Of a DNA stretch of 12,744 nt, positions 6,573 to 12,744 are shown piece by piece (the first letter of the stretch is position 1; every line of letters begins with the position of its first letter). Location: contig JAICMB010000037.1 of assembly GCA_025929455.1 (NCBI GenBank), positions 1 through 12,744 of the forward strand, given 5' to 3'. The translations under genes and the position numbers were made by a program. The stretch comes from Bryobacteraceae bacterium (GTDB taxonomy: Bacteria > Acidobacteriota > Terriglobia > Bryobacterales > Bryobacteraceae). The notes under the pieces were generated by a model. The model had not been told where the DNA came from. It made no database searches and saw only the letters and a program-made list of their open reading frames with translations.

Positions 6573-8972
6573 ATGAATCTTAGCCTCGCGTTCCCTTCTC
6601 CCGACGAACGGCCGGACGACTTTTCCGAACGCCTGCTTGCGCCCGCCGCCGCGCGGGACGGCGTCGAAGCTACAATCGCCAGCTTTGAACACTGGGCCGC
6701 GCAGGTGGATTCGCCGATCCGCGCCATCCACCGGCAGCCGCCGTCTCCGGGCGAGTACGCGGACATGCCCGAAAGCGTTCACGCCGATTTGCGGCGGGCG
6801 CTGGCTTCGCGCGGCATCGCGCGCCTCTACACGCATCAGGCGGATGCGTTCCAGCTGGCGGCGGCGAAGAAGAACACGGTCGTTGTAACGCCAACCGCCA
6901 GCGGCAAGACGTTGTGCTACAACCTGCCGGTGCTGAACGCACTGCTTGCTGACGCCCATGCGCGCGCCATGTACCTGTTTCCGACCAAAGCGCTGGCCGA
7001 AGATCAACTGCACGAGTTTCAGTCCGTCGTGGACAGCGCCGGCGCGGAGCTACGCGCGTTCACCTACGACGGCGACACGCCGCAGGATGCCCGCCGCTCC
7101 GTGCGCGAGCGTGCCAACGTCGTTTTCACGAATCCCGACATGCTGCACGCGGGCATTTTGCCGCACCACACGAAATGGGCAAAATGTTTCGAGAATCTGC
7201 GGTTCATCGTTATTGACGAACTGCACGCCTATCGCGGCGTCTACGGCAGTCACGTCGCGAACGTGCTGCGGCGCCTGCAGCGCATTTGCAAGTTCTACGG
7301 CTCGGACCCGGTGTTCGTCTGCTGCTCGGCCACCATCGCCAATCCCAAAGAGCTGGCCGAAGCGTTAACGGGCCTGCCCTTTGAACTCGTGGACCGCAAC
7401 GGCGCTCCCTCGGGTGGGAAATGCCTCGTGTTTTACAACCCGCCGGTCGTTAACCGGCAGCTCGGAATACGCCGCAGCTATCTGCACGAAACGCGCCGCA
7501 TCGCGACGGAGTTGATCCAGCGTGAGCAACAGACGCTCGTGTTTTGCAATAACCGGCTCGCGACGGAAGTGCTGTTGAAGTATTTGCGCGACGCTTGCGA
7601 GCGCGGGCCGCTGCCGGGCGATGCGGTGCGTGGATATCGCGGAGGTTACCTGCCGCGCGAACGGCGCGAGATCGAGCGCAAACTCCGCGATGGAGAACTG
7701 CGCGCGGTCGTGGCAACCAGCGCACTCGAACTGGGCATCGACATCGGATCGCTCGATGCCGTGGTGATGGCCGGATACCCGGGTTCGATCGCCTCGAGTT
7801 GGCAGCGTGCTGGACGCGCGGGCCGCCGTCAGACGTCCGCGCTCGCCGTGATGGTCGCCTCCAGCGCGCCGCTCGATCAATACATCGTCGAGCATCCCGA
7901 ATTCTTTTTCGGCGCCTCACCCGAGCATGCCCGCATCAACGCGGACAATCTCGAAATCCTGCTCAATCACCTGAAGTGCGCGGCCTTCGAGCTGCCGCTG
8001 CGCGAGGGCGAGCCGTTCGGCCCTCACGACGTGACCGAGATGTGCCGCTTTCTCGAGGAGACCGGCACGCTGCATCACTCTTCCGCGTGCTGGCACTGGA
8101 CATCGGACACCTATCCCGCCGACGCCATCGGCCTGCGCTCGGTAAGCAGCGACAACTTTGTCGTGGTCGATGTCACCCGCGAGCACGAAGTGATCGGCGA
8201 AGTCTCGTTCACGGCCGCCATGACCACGCTGCACGAAAAAGCCATCTACATGCACGAGGCACGGCAGTATCAGGTAGAGCGTTTCGATTACGACGGGCGC
8301 AAAGCCTATGTGCGGCGGGTGGACTGCGATTACTTCACCGACGCGATCGATTACACACAGGTGCGTGCGCTAGAGCAACTCGACTCCGGCGATTGTAGCG
8401 GCGCGACGATTGCGCACGGTGACGTGCGCGTCAATACGCAGATCGTGGGCTTCAAGAAGGTAAAGTTCTACACACTCGAAAACGTCGGCGCGGGACAGCT
8501 TTCGATGCCGGAGCGCGAAATGCAGACTACCGCGTTCTGGATTCACTTCCCGGCCGCGTTCCTGGCCCCCTTCGATGATCTGACGCCGACGGAGCGCCAG
8601 AACGGCATCGTTGGCCTTGCGAACACATTGCGCACCGTAGCCTCGCTGCTGCTCATGTGCGATCCCCACGACCTGGGAGTCGCGGTAACCGACGACGTCG
8701 CACGAACGGCGCTGTACGAACCTGACCTGTTCCTCTACGACAACGTTCCCGGAGGCGTCGGACAGAGTCCCGTCCTGTTTCGCAATGCCGCGCGGCTGCT
8801 GGCCGGCGCACGCGAGTTGATCGAGCACTGCGGTTGCGAAGAAGGTTGCACCGCGTGCGTGGGACCGCTCGGCGAAACCGGAGAACGCGCCAAAGAAGCG
8901 GCCCTAAGGGTCCTTACAGTGTTGGCCGCGACCGACGCCGCTCATTGCCCATTCGCGCGGACGAACTCGTAG
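6573..8972 (+). CDS. DExH-box ATP-dependent DNA helicase with DUF1998-like C-terminus (MrfA/YprA family)
   Basis: The 799-residue product is a superfamily 2 helicase. Motif I is PTASGKT (107-113), motif II DELH (215-218), motif III SAT (252-254) and motif VI QRAGRAGR (411-418). TSALELGIDIG (382-392) is typical of the YprA/Hrq1-like group. The C-terminal part ends with a four-cysteine cluster C-x-C-x3-C-x2-C (C753, C755, C759, C762) in HCGCEEGCTACVG. This is the signature of the DUF1998 region and of the zinc site of Bacillus MrfA. MrfA acts with the exonuclease MrfB in repair of mitomycin-type DNA damage. No mrfB-like gene is visible here, so a repair role is inferred from family only. Length is usual for the family. 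The ATG at 6573 has only a weak purine stretch upstream. The 3' end overlaps the convergent PilZ gene by 31 bases. Confidence 0.9.
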   Translation: MNLSLAFPSPDERPDDFSERLLAPAAARDGVEATIASFEHWAAQVDSPIRAIHRQPPSPGEYADMPESVHADLRRALASRGIARLYTHQADAFQLAAAKKNTVVVTPTASGKTLCYNLPVLNALLADAHARAMYLFPTKALAEDQLHEFQSVVDSAGAELRAFTYDGDTPQDARRSVRERANVVFTNPDMLHAGILPHHTKWAKCFENLRFIVIDELHAYRGVYGSHVANVLRRLQRICKFYGSDPVFVCCSATIANPKELAEALTGLPFELVDRNGAPSGGKCLVFYNPPVVNRQLGIRRSYLHETRRIATELIQREQQTLVFCNNRLATEVLLKYLRDACERGPLPGDAVRGYRGGYLPRERREIERKLRDGELRAVVATSALELGIDIGSLDAVVMAGYPGSIASSWQRAGRAGRRQTSALAVMVASSAPLDQYIVEHPEFFFGASPEHARINADNLEILLNHLKCAAFELPLREGEPFGPHDVTEMCRFLEETGTLHHSSACWHWTSDTYPADAIGLRSVSSDNFVVVDVTREHEVIGEVSFTAAMTTLHEKAIYMHEARQYQVERFDYDGRKAYVRRVDCDYFTDAIDYTQVRALEQLDSGDCSGATIAHGDVRVNTQIVGFKKVKFYTLENVGAGQLSMPEREMQTTAFWIHFPAAFLAPFDDLTPTERQNGIVGLANTLRTVASLLLMCDPHDLGVAVTDDVARTALYEPDLFLYDNVPGGVGQSPVLFRNAARLLAGARELIEHCGCEEGCTACVGPLGETGERAKEAALRVLTVLAATDAAHCPFARTNS

Positions 8973-9244
8973 CGTTCGAGCGTGACGGCCGCCCGCCCGT
9001 CCTCTTCGCGGCGAACCACTTTTCCAATGCAGCGGAGGCGCGCGCCCGTACCGTCGCCCTGCGTAGGCAACGTAATCAAATACTCGACAACGTCACCGGG
9101 CTGTACTTTTACTTCCGCTGAAAACAGTACTCCGATCGAGCTTACGTTTTTCGTTTCGCCCGAACCCGGCTCGCGCGACTCGCCCGTACGCAGAAGTTCG
9201 ATCGGGAGATGCAGATCGAACCGTTTGGCCCTGCGTTGCTCCAT
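8942..9244 (-). CDS. PilZ domain protein (putative cyclic-di-GMP binding)
   Basis: The 100-residue product is a single PilZ domain. It has the N-terminal R-x3-R motif (R4 to R8 in RRAKR) and the second motif N-x-S-x2-G (N33, S35, G38 in NVSSIGVLF). Both are the residues that grip cyclic di-GMP in the family, so binding is likely (inference). No output domain is attached; such stand-alone PilZ proteins act by touching partner proteins in motility, polysaccharide or secretion control. The ATG at 9244 was preferred to a GTG one codon before it; the region upstream is only weakly purine-rich (AGTGAAG). The gene faces the helicase gene and shares its last 31 bases with it, so transcripts of the two can pair. 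It is divergent from the lipoprotein gene. Confidence 0.85.
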   Translation of the reverse strand: MEQRRAKRFDLHLPIELLRTGESREPGSGETKNVSSIGVLFSAEVKVQPGDVVEYLITLPTQGDGTGARLRCIGKVVRREEDGRAAVTLERYEFVRANGQ

Positions 9245-9271
9245 CACGGCTTCACTCTAACGTGCCCATGC

Positions 9272-9296
9272 GTGGATTTCAATTGAATAAATCCAC
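9272..9296. repeat. Perfect 8-bp inverted repeat in the divergent spacer
   Basis: GTGGATTT (9272-9279) and AAATCCAC (9289-9296) pair perfectly around a 9-base AT-rich centre that contains CAATTG. It lies 28 bases upstream of the PilZ start and 150 bases upstream of the lipoprotein start. It may be an operator for a dimeric regulator or the base of a hairpin. No T run follows, so a terminator is unlikely. Confidence 0.4.
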
Positions 9297-9448
9297 TCCT
9301 GGAGGGAAAACCAGTTCCGGTACGTTACAGGACTGTGTGCACAACCAATGGCTTCATCCATTTGGCGAAACAGGATTTAATGTGACGCCGCGGCCGCGCG
9401 CAACGCACACGGGCGCGCAGAGGTCCAACTGTTTTGGAGGCCGACACA

Positions 9449-9760
9449 ATGGTAAAACCACGAAACGTCCTACTAACCGGAACACTTTTGGCCGCGAGCG
9501 CGCTTGCCGCTTGCGGTTCCGCAGGATATTACTCGTACCGGGTCGGGCCGCCGCCGCCACCGCCCGTATACGGCGCCGTCGGTTACGCACCCGGGCCTGG
9601 CTATGTATGGGTCGACGGATTCTGGAACCTGCGCGGCGGACGGTGGGCCTGGGTCAACGGGCGCTGGGCGCGGCCGCCCCGCGGGCGAAGGGCGTGGGTG
9701 CCCGATCGATGGGAGCGTGGCGGACGCGGCTGGCGTTACCACCGCGGACACTGGCGATAG
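9449..9760 (+). CDS. Small lipoprotein with YXWGXW-type tryptophan repeats
   Basis: The 103-residue product starts with MVKPRN and a hydrophobic segment ending in the lipobox LAAC (C22), so it should be lipidated and anchored in a membrane, probably the outer one. A proline run (GPPPPPPVYG) follows. Four tryptophan-rich units then fill the rest: YVWVDGFW, WAWVNGRW, AWVPDRW and WRYHRGHW, like the YXWGXW repeat family. The C-terminal half is very rich in Arg, Gly and Trp. The family has no firm function; envelope association is inferred. The start is well supported: GGAGG (9436-9440) lies 8 bases before the ATG. An earlier in-frame ATG at 9434 would overlap this site and is less likely. The gene converges on uxaC with 33 bases between the stops. 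Confidence 0.82.
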   Translation: MVKPRNVLLTGTLLAASALAACGSAGYYSYRVGPPPPPPVYGAVGYAPGPGYVWVDGFWNLRGGRWAWVNGRWARPPRGRRAWVPDRWERGGRGWRYHRGHWR

Positions 9761-9793
9761 CGGTGCGCGCGTGCGCTTGCGTGTGCCTACGTG

Positions 9794-11227
9794 TTACGCC
9801 TCGCTCGCGCACGTGGAGTTGTCCTCCACCGCGAGCCCGAGATACGCTCGCGCGTTCGCGTAGCAGATGTTGCGGATCATGCTGCCGGCGAGTTCCATGT
9901 CGTCCGGCAGTTCGCCGCTCACGATATCGCGTCCCACGATGTTGCACAGCACGCGGCGAAAGTATTCATGCCGCGGGTAGGACATAAATGAGCGCGAGTC
10001 GGTCAGCATGCCGACAAAGCGTGACAGCAGGCCGGTGTTCGACAGCGTATTGATCTGCGCCTCAATGCCTTCCTTCTGATCGAGGAACCACCACCCGCTG
10101 CCGAACTGGATCTTCCCGGGCGTTTTTCCATCCTGAAAATTCCCGGCAATGGTGGCGAACGCGTAATTGTTCACCGGGTTGACATTGTAGACGATGAGCT
10201 TCGGCAACGCGTTCTCGCGATCGAGGAGGTCGAGGTACGCATCGAGATCGTGCGCTTGCAGTTCGTCGCCCATAGCATCGAATCCGGTGTCGGGTCCCAC
10301 CTGCCGGTACATGCGCGTGTTTCCGCTGCGCAGCGCTCCGAGATGGAGTTGCTTGGTCCAACCCTTTTCCGCATCGAGACGCCCGAAGAAGAGCATCAAG
10401 TACGATGCGAAGCCGGCGAACTCGCGCGCATCCGCGGCCCGGCCCGCGCGCGCACGATCGAAAATGTCGGCGGCGGTCTGCTCCGTCGCGGGCTCCGCGT
10501 AGCAGTGGGCCAGCCCGTGATCCGACAAGCGAGCGCCTATTTCGTGGAACGCATCGTGACGTTGTTTCAGCGCATCGAGAAAGCGCGGCAAATTCGATAT
10601 CTCAACGCCGGACGCCGCCGCGAGCCGTTCCACCCACGGATTGAACAGCGCGGGCTGATTCACGTTCAACGCCTTATCGGGGCGGAACGCCGGGAAGACG
10701 CGCACCTCAAATCCGGACGCCGCGATCTCGCGGTGATAATGCAGATCGTCCGCTGGATCGTCCGTCGTACACAACGCGCGCACGCAGAATTTACGGAGAA
10801 TGCCGCGCGCACTCAGGTTGTCTGACGCGAGCATCGCGTTCGCGCGCTCCCACACCGCGGGCGCCGTCTTCTCGTCCAGCAAAGTATCGATGCCGAAATA
10901 GCGCTTCAGCTCGAGATGCGTCCAGTGGTAGAGCGGATTGCGCATTGTGTACGGAACCGTGCGCGCCCAAGCGAGAAATTTCTCGTAGGGCTCGGCATCG
11001 CCGGTACAGAAGCGCTCGTCGATACCGTTGGCGCGCATGGCCCGCCATTTGTAGTGGTCGCCTTCGAGCCAGATCTCGAAAAGATTGTTGAAGCGCCGGT
11101 CGGCCGCGATGTCCTGCGGCGGCAGATGGCAGTGATAATCAAGAATCGGTTCCTTCTCGGCGTATTCGCGATAGAGCCGGCGCGCGGGCGCACTGGTGAG
11201 GAGGAAATCGCCTTTGATGAACGACAC
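9794..11227 (-). CDS. uxaC: Uronate isomerase (glucuronate/galacturonate isomerase)
   Basis: This 477-residue protein matches the usual length of UxaC, a metal-dependent amidohydrolase-superfamily enzyme. It converts D-glucuronate to D-fructuronate and D-galacturonate to D-tagaturonate in the cytoplasm, the first step of hexuronate breakdown. Visible family motifs are LDYHCHLPP (H32 and H34, metal ligands), FGSGWWF (375-381), GMLTDSRSF (406-414) and SYPRHEYFRR (416-425). The whole frame is intact. The start is a GTG, two bases after the stop of the epimerase-like gene, so translation is probably coupled; a clear ribosome-binding site is absent. It is the last gene of the minus-strand operon. 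With the oligogalacturonate lyase-like gene elsewhere in the window, galacturonate is the more likely physiological substrate (inference). Confidence 0.95.
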   Translation of the reverse strand: MSFIKGDFLLTSAPARRLYREYAEKEPILDYHCHLPPQDIAADRRFNNLFEIWLEGDHYKWRAMRANGIDERFCTGDAEPYEKFLAWARTVPYTMRNPLYHWTHLELKRYFGIDTLLDEKTAPAVWERANAMLASDNLSARGILRKFCVRALCTTDDPADDLHYHREIAASGFEVRVFPAFRPDKALNVNQPALFNPWVERLAAASGVEISNLPRFLDALKQRHDAFHEIGARLSDHGLAHCYAEPATEQTAADIFDRARAGRAADAREFAGFASYLMLFFGRLDAEKGWTKQLHLGALRSGNTRMYRQVGPDTGFDAMGDELQAHDLDAYLDLLDRENALPKLIVYNVNPVNNYAFATIAGNFQDGKTPGKIQFGSGWWFLDQKEGIEAQINTLSNTGLLSRFVGMLTDSRSFMSYPRHEYFRRVLCNIVGRDIVSGELPDDMELAGSMIRNICYANARAYLGLAVEDNSTCASEA

Positions 11228-11229
11228 CG

Positions 11230-12063
11230 CTACGCGCTCAAGCCGGCGAGCACACCACGCATGTAGAAGAACGACCGCTCCATGCCCGGCAGCGGATCGT
11301 CGGCATGAATCTCGTATTCGAGATTGAAGTACCCCGGATAGTGCATCAACTCAAGCTGCTTGAATATCGCGGCGATCGGCAGCACGCCCTCGCCGACATC
11401 GCACTGACTGTCCTTTTCGTGCGTATTGCGCAGGTCCTTGCCGTGCATGTCGTGCAGGCGCGAGCCCGCCTGCTTGATGGATGCCACCAGATCCGCGCCC
11501 GCACGCGCGCTGTGGCCGATATCCATGCACAACCCGACGCGCGGATCGGTTCCCTTGATCGCCGCGAGCACATCCTGCGGAGATGGGAAGTGTTTGTCCT
11601 CCGGGCCGTGATTATGGATCGCGACCGGAATGTTAAACTCCTTCACGCACTTCTCTACGAGCGGCAGCGTTTCACGCGTGGGCGCTATCACCATCAGCGG
11701 CGCGCCCAGGCGCTTGTTGAATTCGAATTTGCTGCGGATGTCCGCCTCGTCGTTTTTCTGCAGCGACGTGTTGCCCGTTCCGACGAGTTGGATACCCGCG
11801 TCGTCGAGCATGCGCTTCGCTTCCGCGACTTGCGCGGGCGTGCTCGTGTAGGGCAGGTGCGCCTCTAGCTTCAGGTTTACGTACTTCACCTGTAGCGTCT
11901 TCAAATCCTGGATCGCCTCGGGCAGCGGCTTTTTCCGCAACGAATACGATGCGACGCCGAGCTTCACTTGCCCCCCTTTGCGGCCGGTTTCCGCCGCGTG
12001 CGAAAAAACAGGCGCCGCGGCCAGGGCGGCGGCGCCGGAGAGAAGAGATCGTCTGGAAAGCAT
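11230..12063 (-). CDS. Tat-exported sugar phosphate isomerase/epimerase-like TIM barrel
   Basis: The 277-residue product begins MLSRRSLLSGAAALAAAP, a twin-arginine signal followed by a short hydrophobic core and a likely cut near SHAA. The mature part is a xylose-isomerase-like TIM barrel. It has LGVASYSLR (35-43), IHNHGPED (149-156), CMDIGHS (179-185; D181, H184), LHDMHGKD (203-210) and FNLEYE (246-251), which together can hold a divalent metal. At the position where many relatives have E-N-H-G, this one has H150-N-H-G. The reaction is probably isomerisation or epimerisation of a keto-sugar or sugar acid; the substrate is unknown. It lies between the Gfo/Idh/MocA gene (6 bases upstream) and uxaC (2 bases downstream), which points to sugar-acid metabolism. 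Export by Tat would place it outside the cytoplasm, unlike UxaC. Confidence 0.88.
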   Translation of the reverse strand: MLSRRSLLSGAAALAAAPVFSHAAETGRKGGQVKLGVASYSLRKKPLPEAIQDLKTLQVKYVNLKLEAHLPYTSTPAQVAEAKRMLDDAGIQLVGTGNTSLQKNDEADIRSKFEFNKRLGAPLMVIAPTRETLPLVEKCVKEFNIPVAIHNHGPEDKHFPSPQDVLAAIKGTDPRVGLCMDIGHSARAGADLVASIKQAGSRLHDMHGKDLRNTHEKDSQCDVGEGVLPIAAIFKQLELMHYPGYFNLEYEIHADDPLPGMERSFFYMRGVLAGLSA

Positions 12064-12069
12064 GATGGT

Positions 12070-12744
12070 TTAGGAAAGCTTCGGAACGACGAACGGCGCG
12101 CGATAGTTGCGCGTGAACAGCGCGTTCGCTTCGTGATCGCCAACGATGGAATACGATTCCGCGTCGAAGTTCAGCGTGCGGCCGACGCGGTAGGAGATGT
12201 TGGCGAGATGCACCAGCGTCGTCGAAATAGCTCCTTCTTCAATCTCGGCCGTCAGCTCCGAACGTTTGTGACTGCGCACGGCATTCAGGAAGTTCAAAAA
12301 ATGATCGCCGCCCTCGTGCGCCGAGGGACCGGGCTGCTGGTCGCGCCCCAGCCAGGTCTGATACTTCGTGTAGCCGTCGATGGCGAGATAGCCCTTCGAG
12401 CCATAGAAGATGTTGCCGATGGTGTTGGAATCGTGCCGCTTCGAATCAGGCTTGGGTTCGTTTATCCCGGCCTCGTGATTGGACATCCAGTGCCGCACCT
12501 CGAACACCATCATGCGTTTGTGGCCGCCTTCGTCAAATTCGTAGGTGGTGGTCATGGTGTTCGGCGTTTGCTGATCGTCGTCGAACATGAAGTGCCCGCC
12601 GATGGAGCTGACCTTAGTCGGATAGCGCACGCCGAGACCCCAGCGCGCGATGTCGACTTCGTGAATGCCCTGATTGCCGAGGTCACCGTTGCCGTAGTCC
12701 CAGAACCAATGCCAGTTGTAGTGGAAACGGTTCTGCGTGAACGC
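12070..12744 (-). CDS. Gfo/Idh/MocA family oxidoreductase, C-terminal part (cut by window edge)
   Basis: The minus frame is open to the right edge and gives the last 224 residues. The N-terminal NAD(P)-binding fold and the start are outside the window. The visible part has HYNWHWFWDYGNGD, GNQGIHEVDIARWGLG and HFMFDDDQQTPNT. It is the substrate-domain pattern of the exported Gfo/Idh/MocA proteins common in Acidobacteriota and Planctomycetota; H and D of IHEVDIARW lie where the family keeps catalytic residues. The C-terminal end has YSIVGDHEANALF and RNYRAPFVVP, also typical of this group. Such enzymes oxidise or reduce a sugar ring hydroxyl with a tightly held nicotinamide cofactor; the sugar is unknown. 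It is the first visible gene of the operon with the epimerase-like gene and uxaC. Confidence 0.88.
   Translation of the reverse strand, partial: AFTQNRFHYNWHWFWDYGNGDLGNQGIHEVDIARWGLGVRYPTKVSSIGGHFMFDDDQQTPNTMTTTYEFDEGGHKRMMVFEVRHWMSNHEAGINEPKPDSKRHDSNTIGNIFYGSKGYLAIDGYTKYQTWLGRDQQPGPSAHEGGDHFLNFLNAVRSHKRSELTAEIEEGAISTTLVHLANISYRVGRTLNFDAESYSIVGDHEANALFTRNYRAPFVVPKLS

Noticed and set aside
9262..9987. Plus-strand frame of 241 codons across the lipoprotein gene
   Set aside because: It is arginine-rich noise in a second frame; the lipoprotein frame has a lipobox, repeats and a good ribosome-binding site.

Overview
The window looks like a chromosomal piece of a high-GC member of the Acidobacteriota, probably a Solibacter/Bryobacter-like lineage. 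This is inferred from the Oar-type TonB-dependent receptor C-terminus, a twin-arginine TIM-barrel epimerase beside a Gfo/Idh/MocA protein, and a YXWGXW lipoprotein. No rRNA or other marker fixes the assignment. No tRNA, rRNA, CRISPR array or intact insertion sequence was seen.

Left part (1-4800). The 3' end of a TonB-receptor gene enters on the plus strand. Facing it is a minus-strand gene train running from about 4717 down to a factor-independent terminator at 1023-1051. It starts with a MetE-core (zinc, cobalamin-independent) methyltransferase-like gene. Next is a PL22 oligogalacturonate lyase-like gene with its presumed metal and base residues intact. Two small unrecognised genes follow, then two tandem paralogous genes for small exported beta-rich proteins. 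The first four are joined by stop/start overlaps (ATGA, TAATG, ATGA). The last two are broken: each resumes its conserved sequence in another frame after what looks like one missing base, and the last also has an in-frame TAA. The 1.0-2.6 kb part is visibly less GC-rich than the rest.

Middle part (4800-9800). A stretch of 443 bases has no convincing gene. It is followed by a minus-strand flavin amine oxidase, divergent from a plus-strand MrfA/YprA-type DExH helicase with a DUF1998-like four-cysteine tail. A small PilZ-domain gene converges on the helicase and overlaps its 3' end by 31 bases. Between the PilZ gene and a plus-strand YXWGXW lipoprotein gene lies a perfect 8-bp inverted repeat.

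Right part (9794-12744). A tight minus-strand operon runs Gfo/Idh/MocA oxidoreductase (cut by the window edge), Tat-exported sugar-phosphate isomerase/epimerase-like protein, then uronate isomerase (uxaC), with gaps of 6 and 2 bases. Together with the PL22 gene this suggests use of galacturonate or pectin oligomers: PL22 splits unsaturated oligogalacturonates inside the cell and UxaC isomerises the released hexuronates. The two clusters are separated by unrelated genes, so a shared pathway is an inference.
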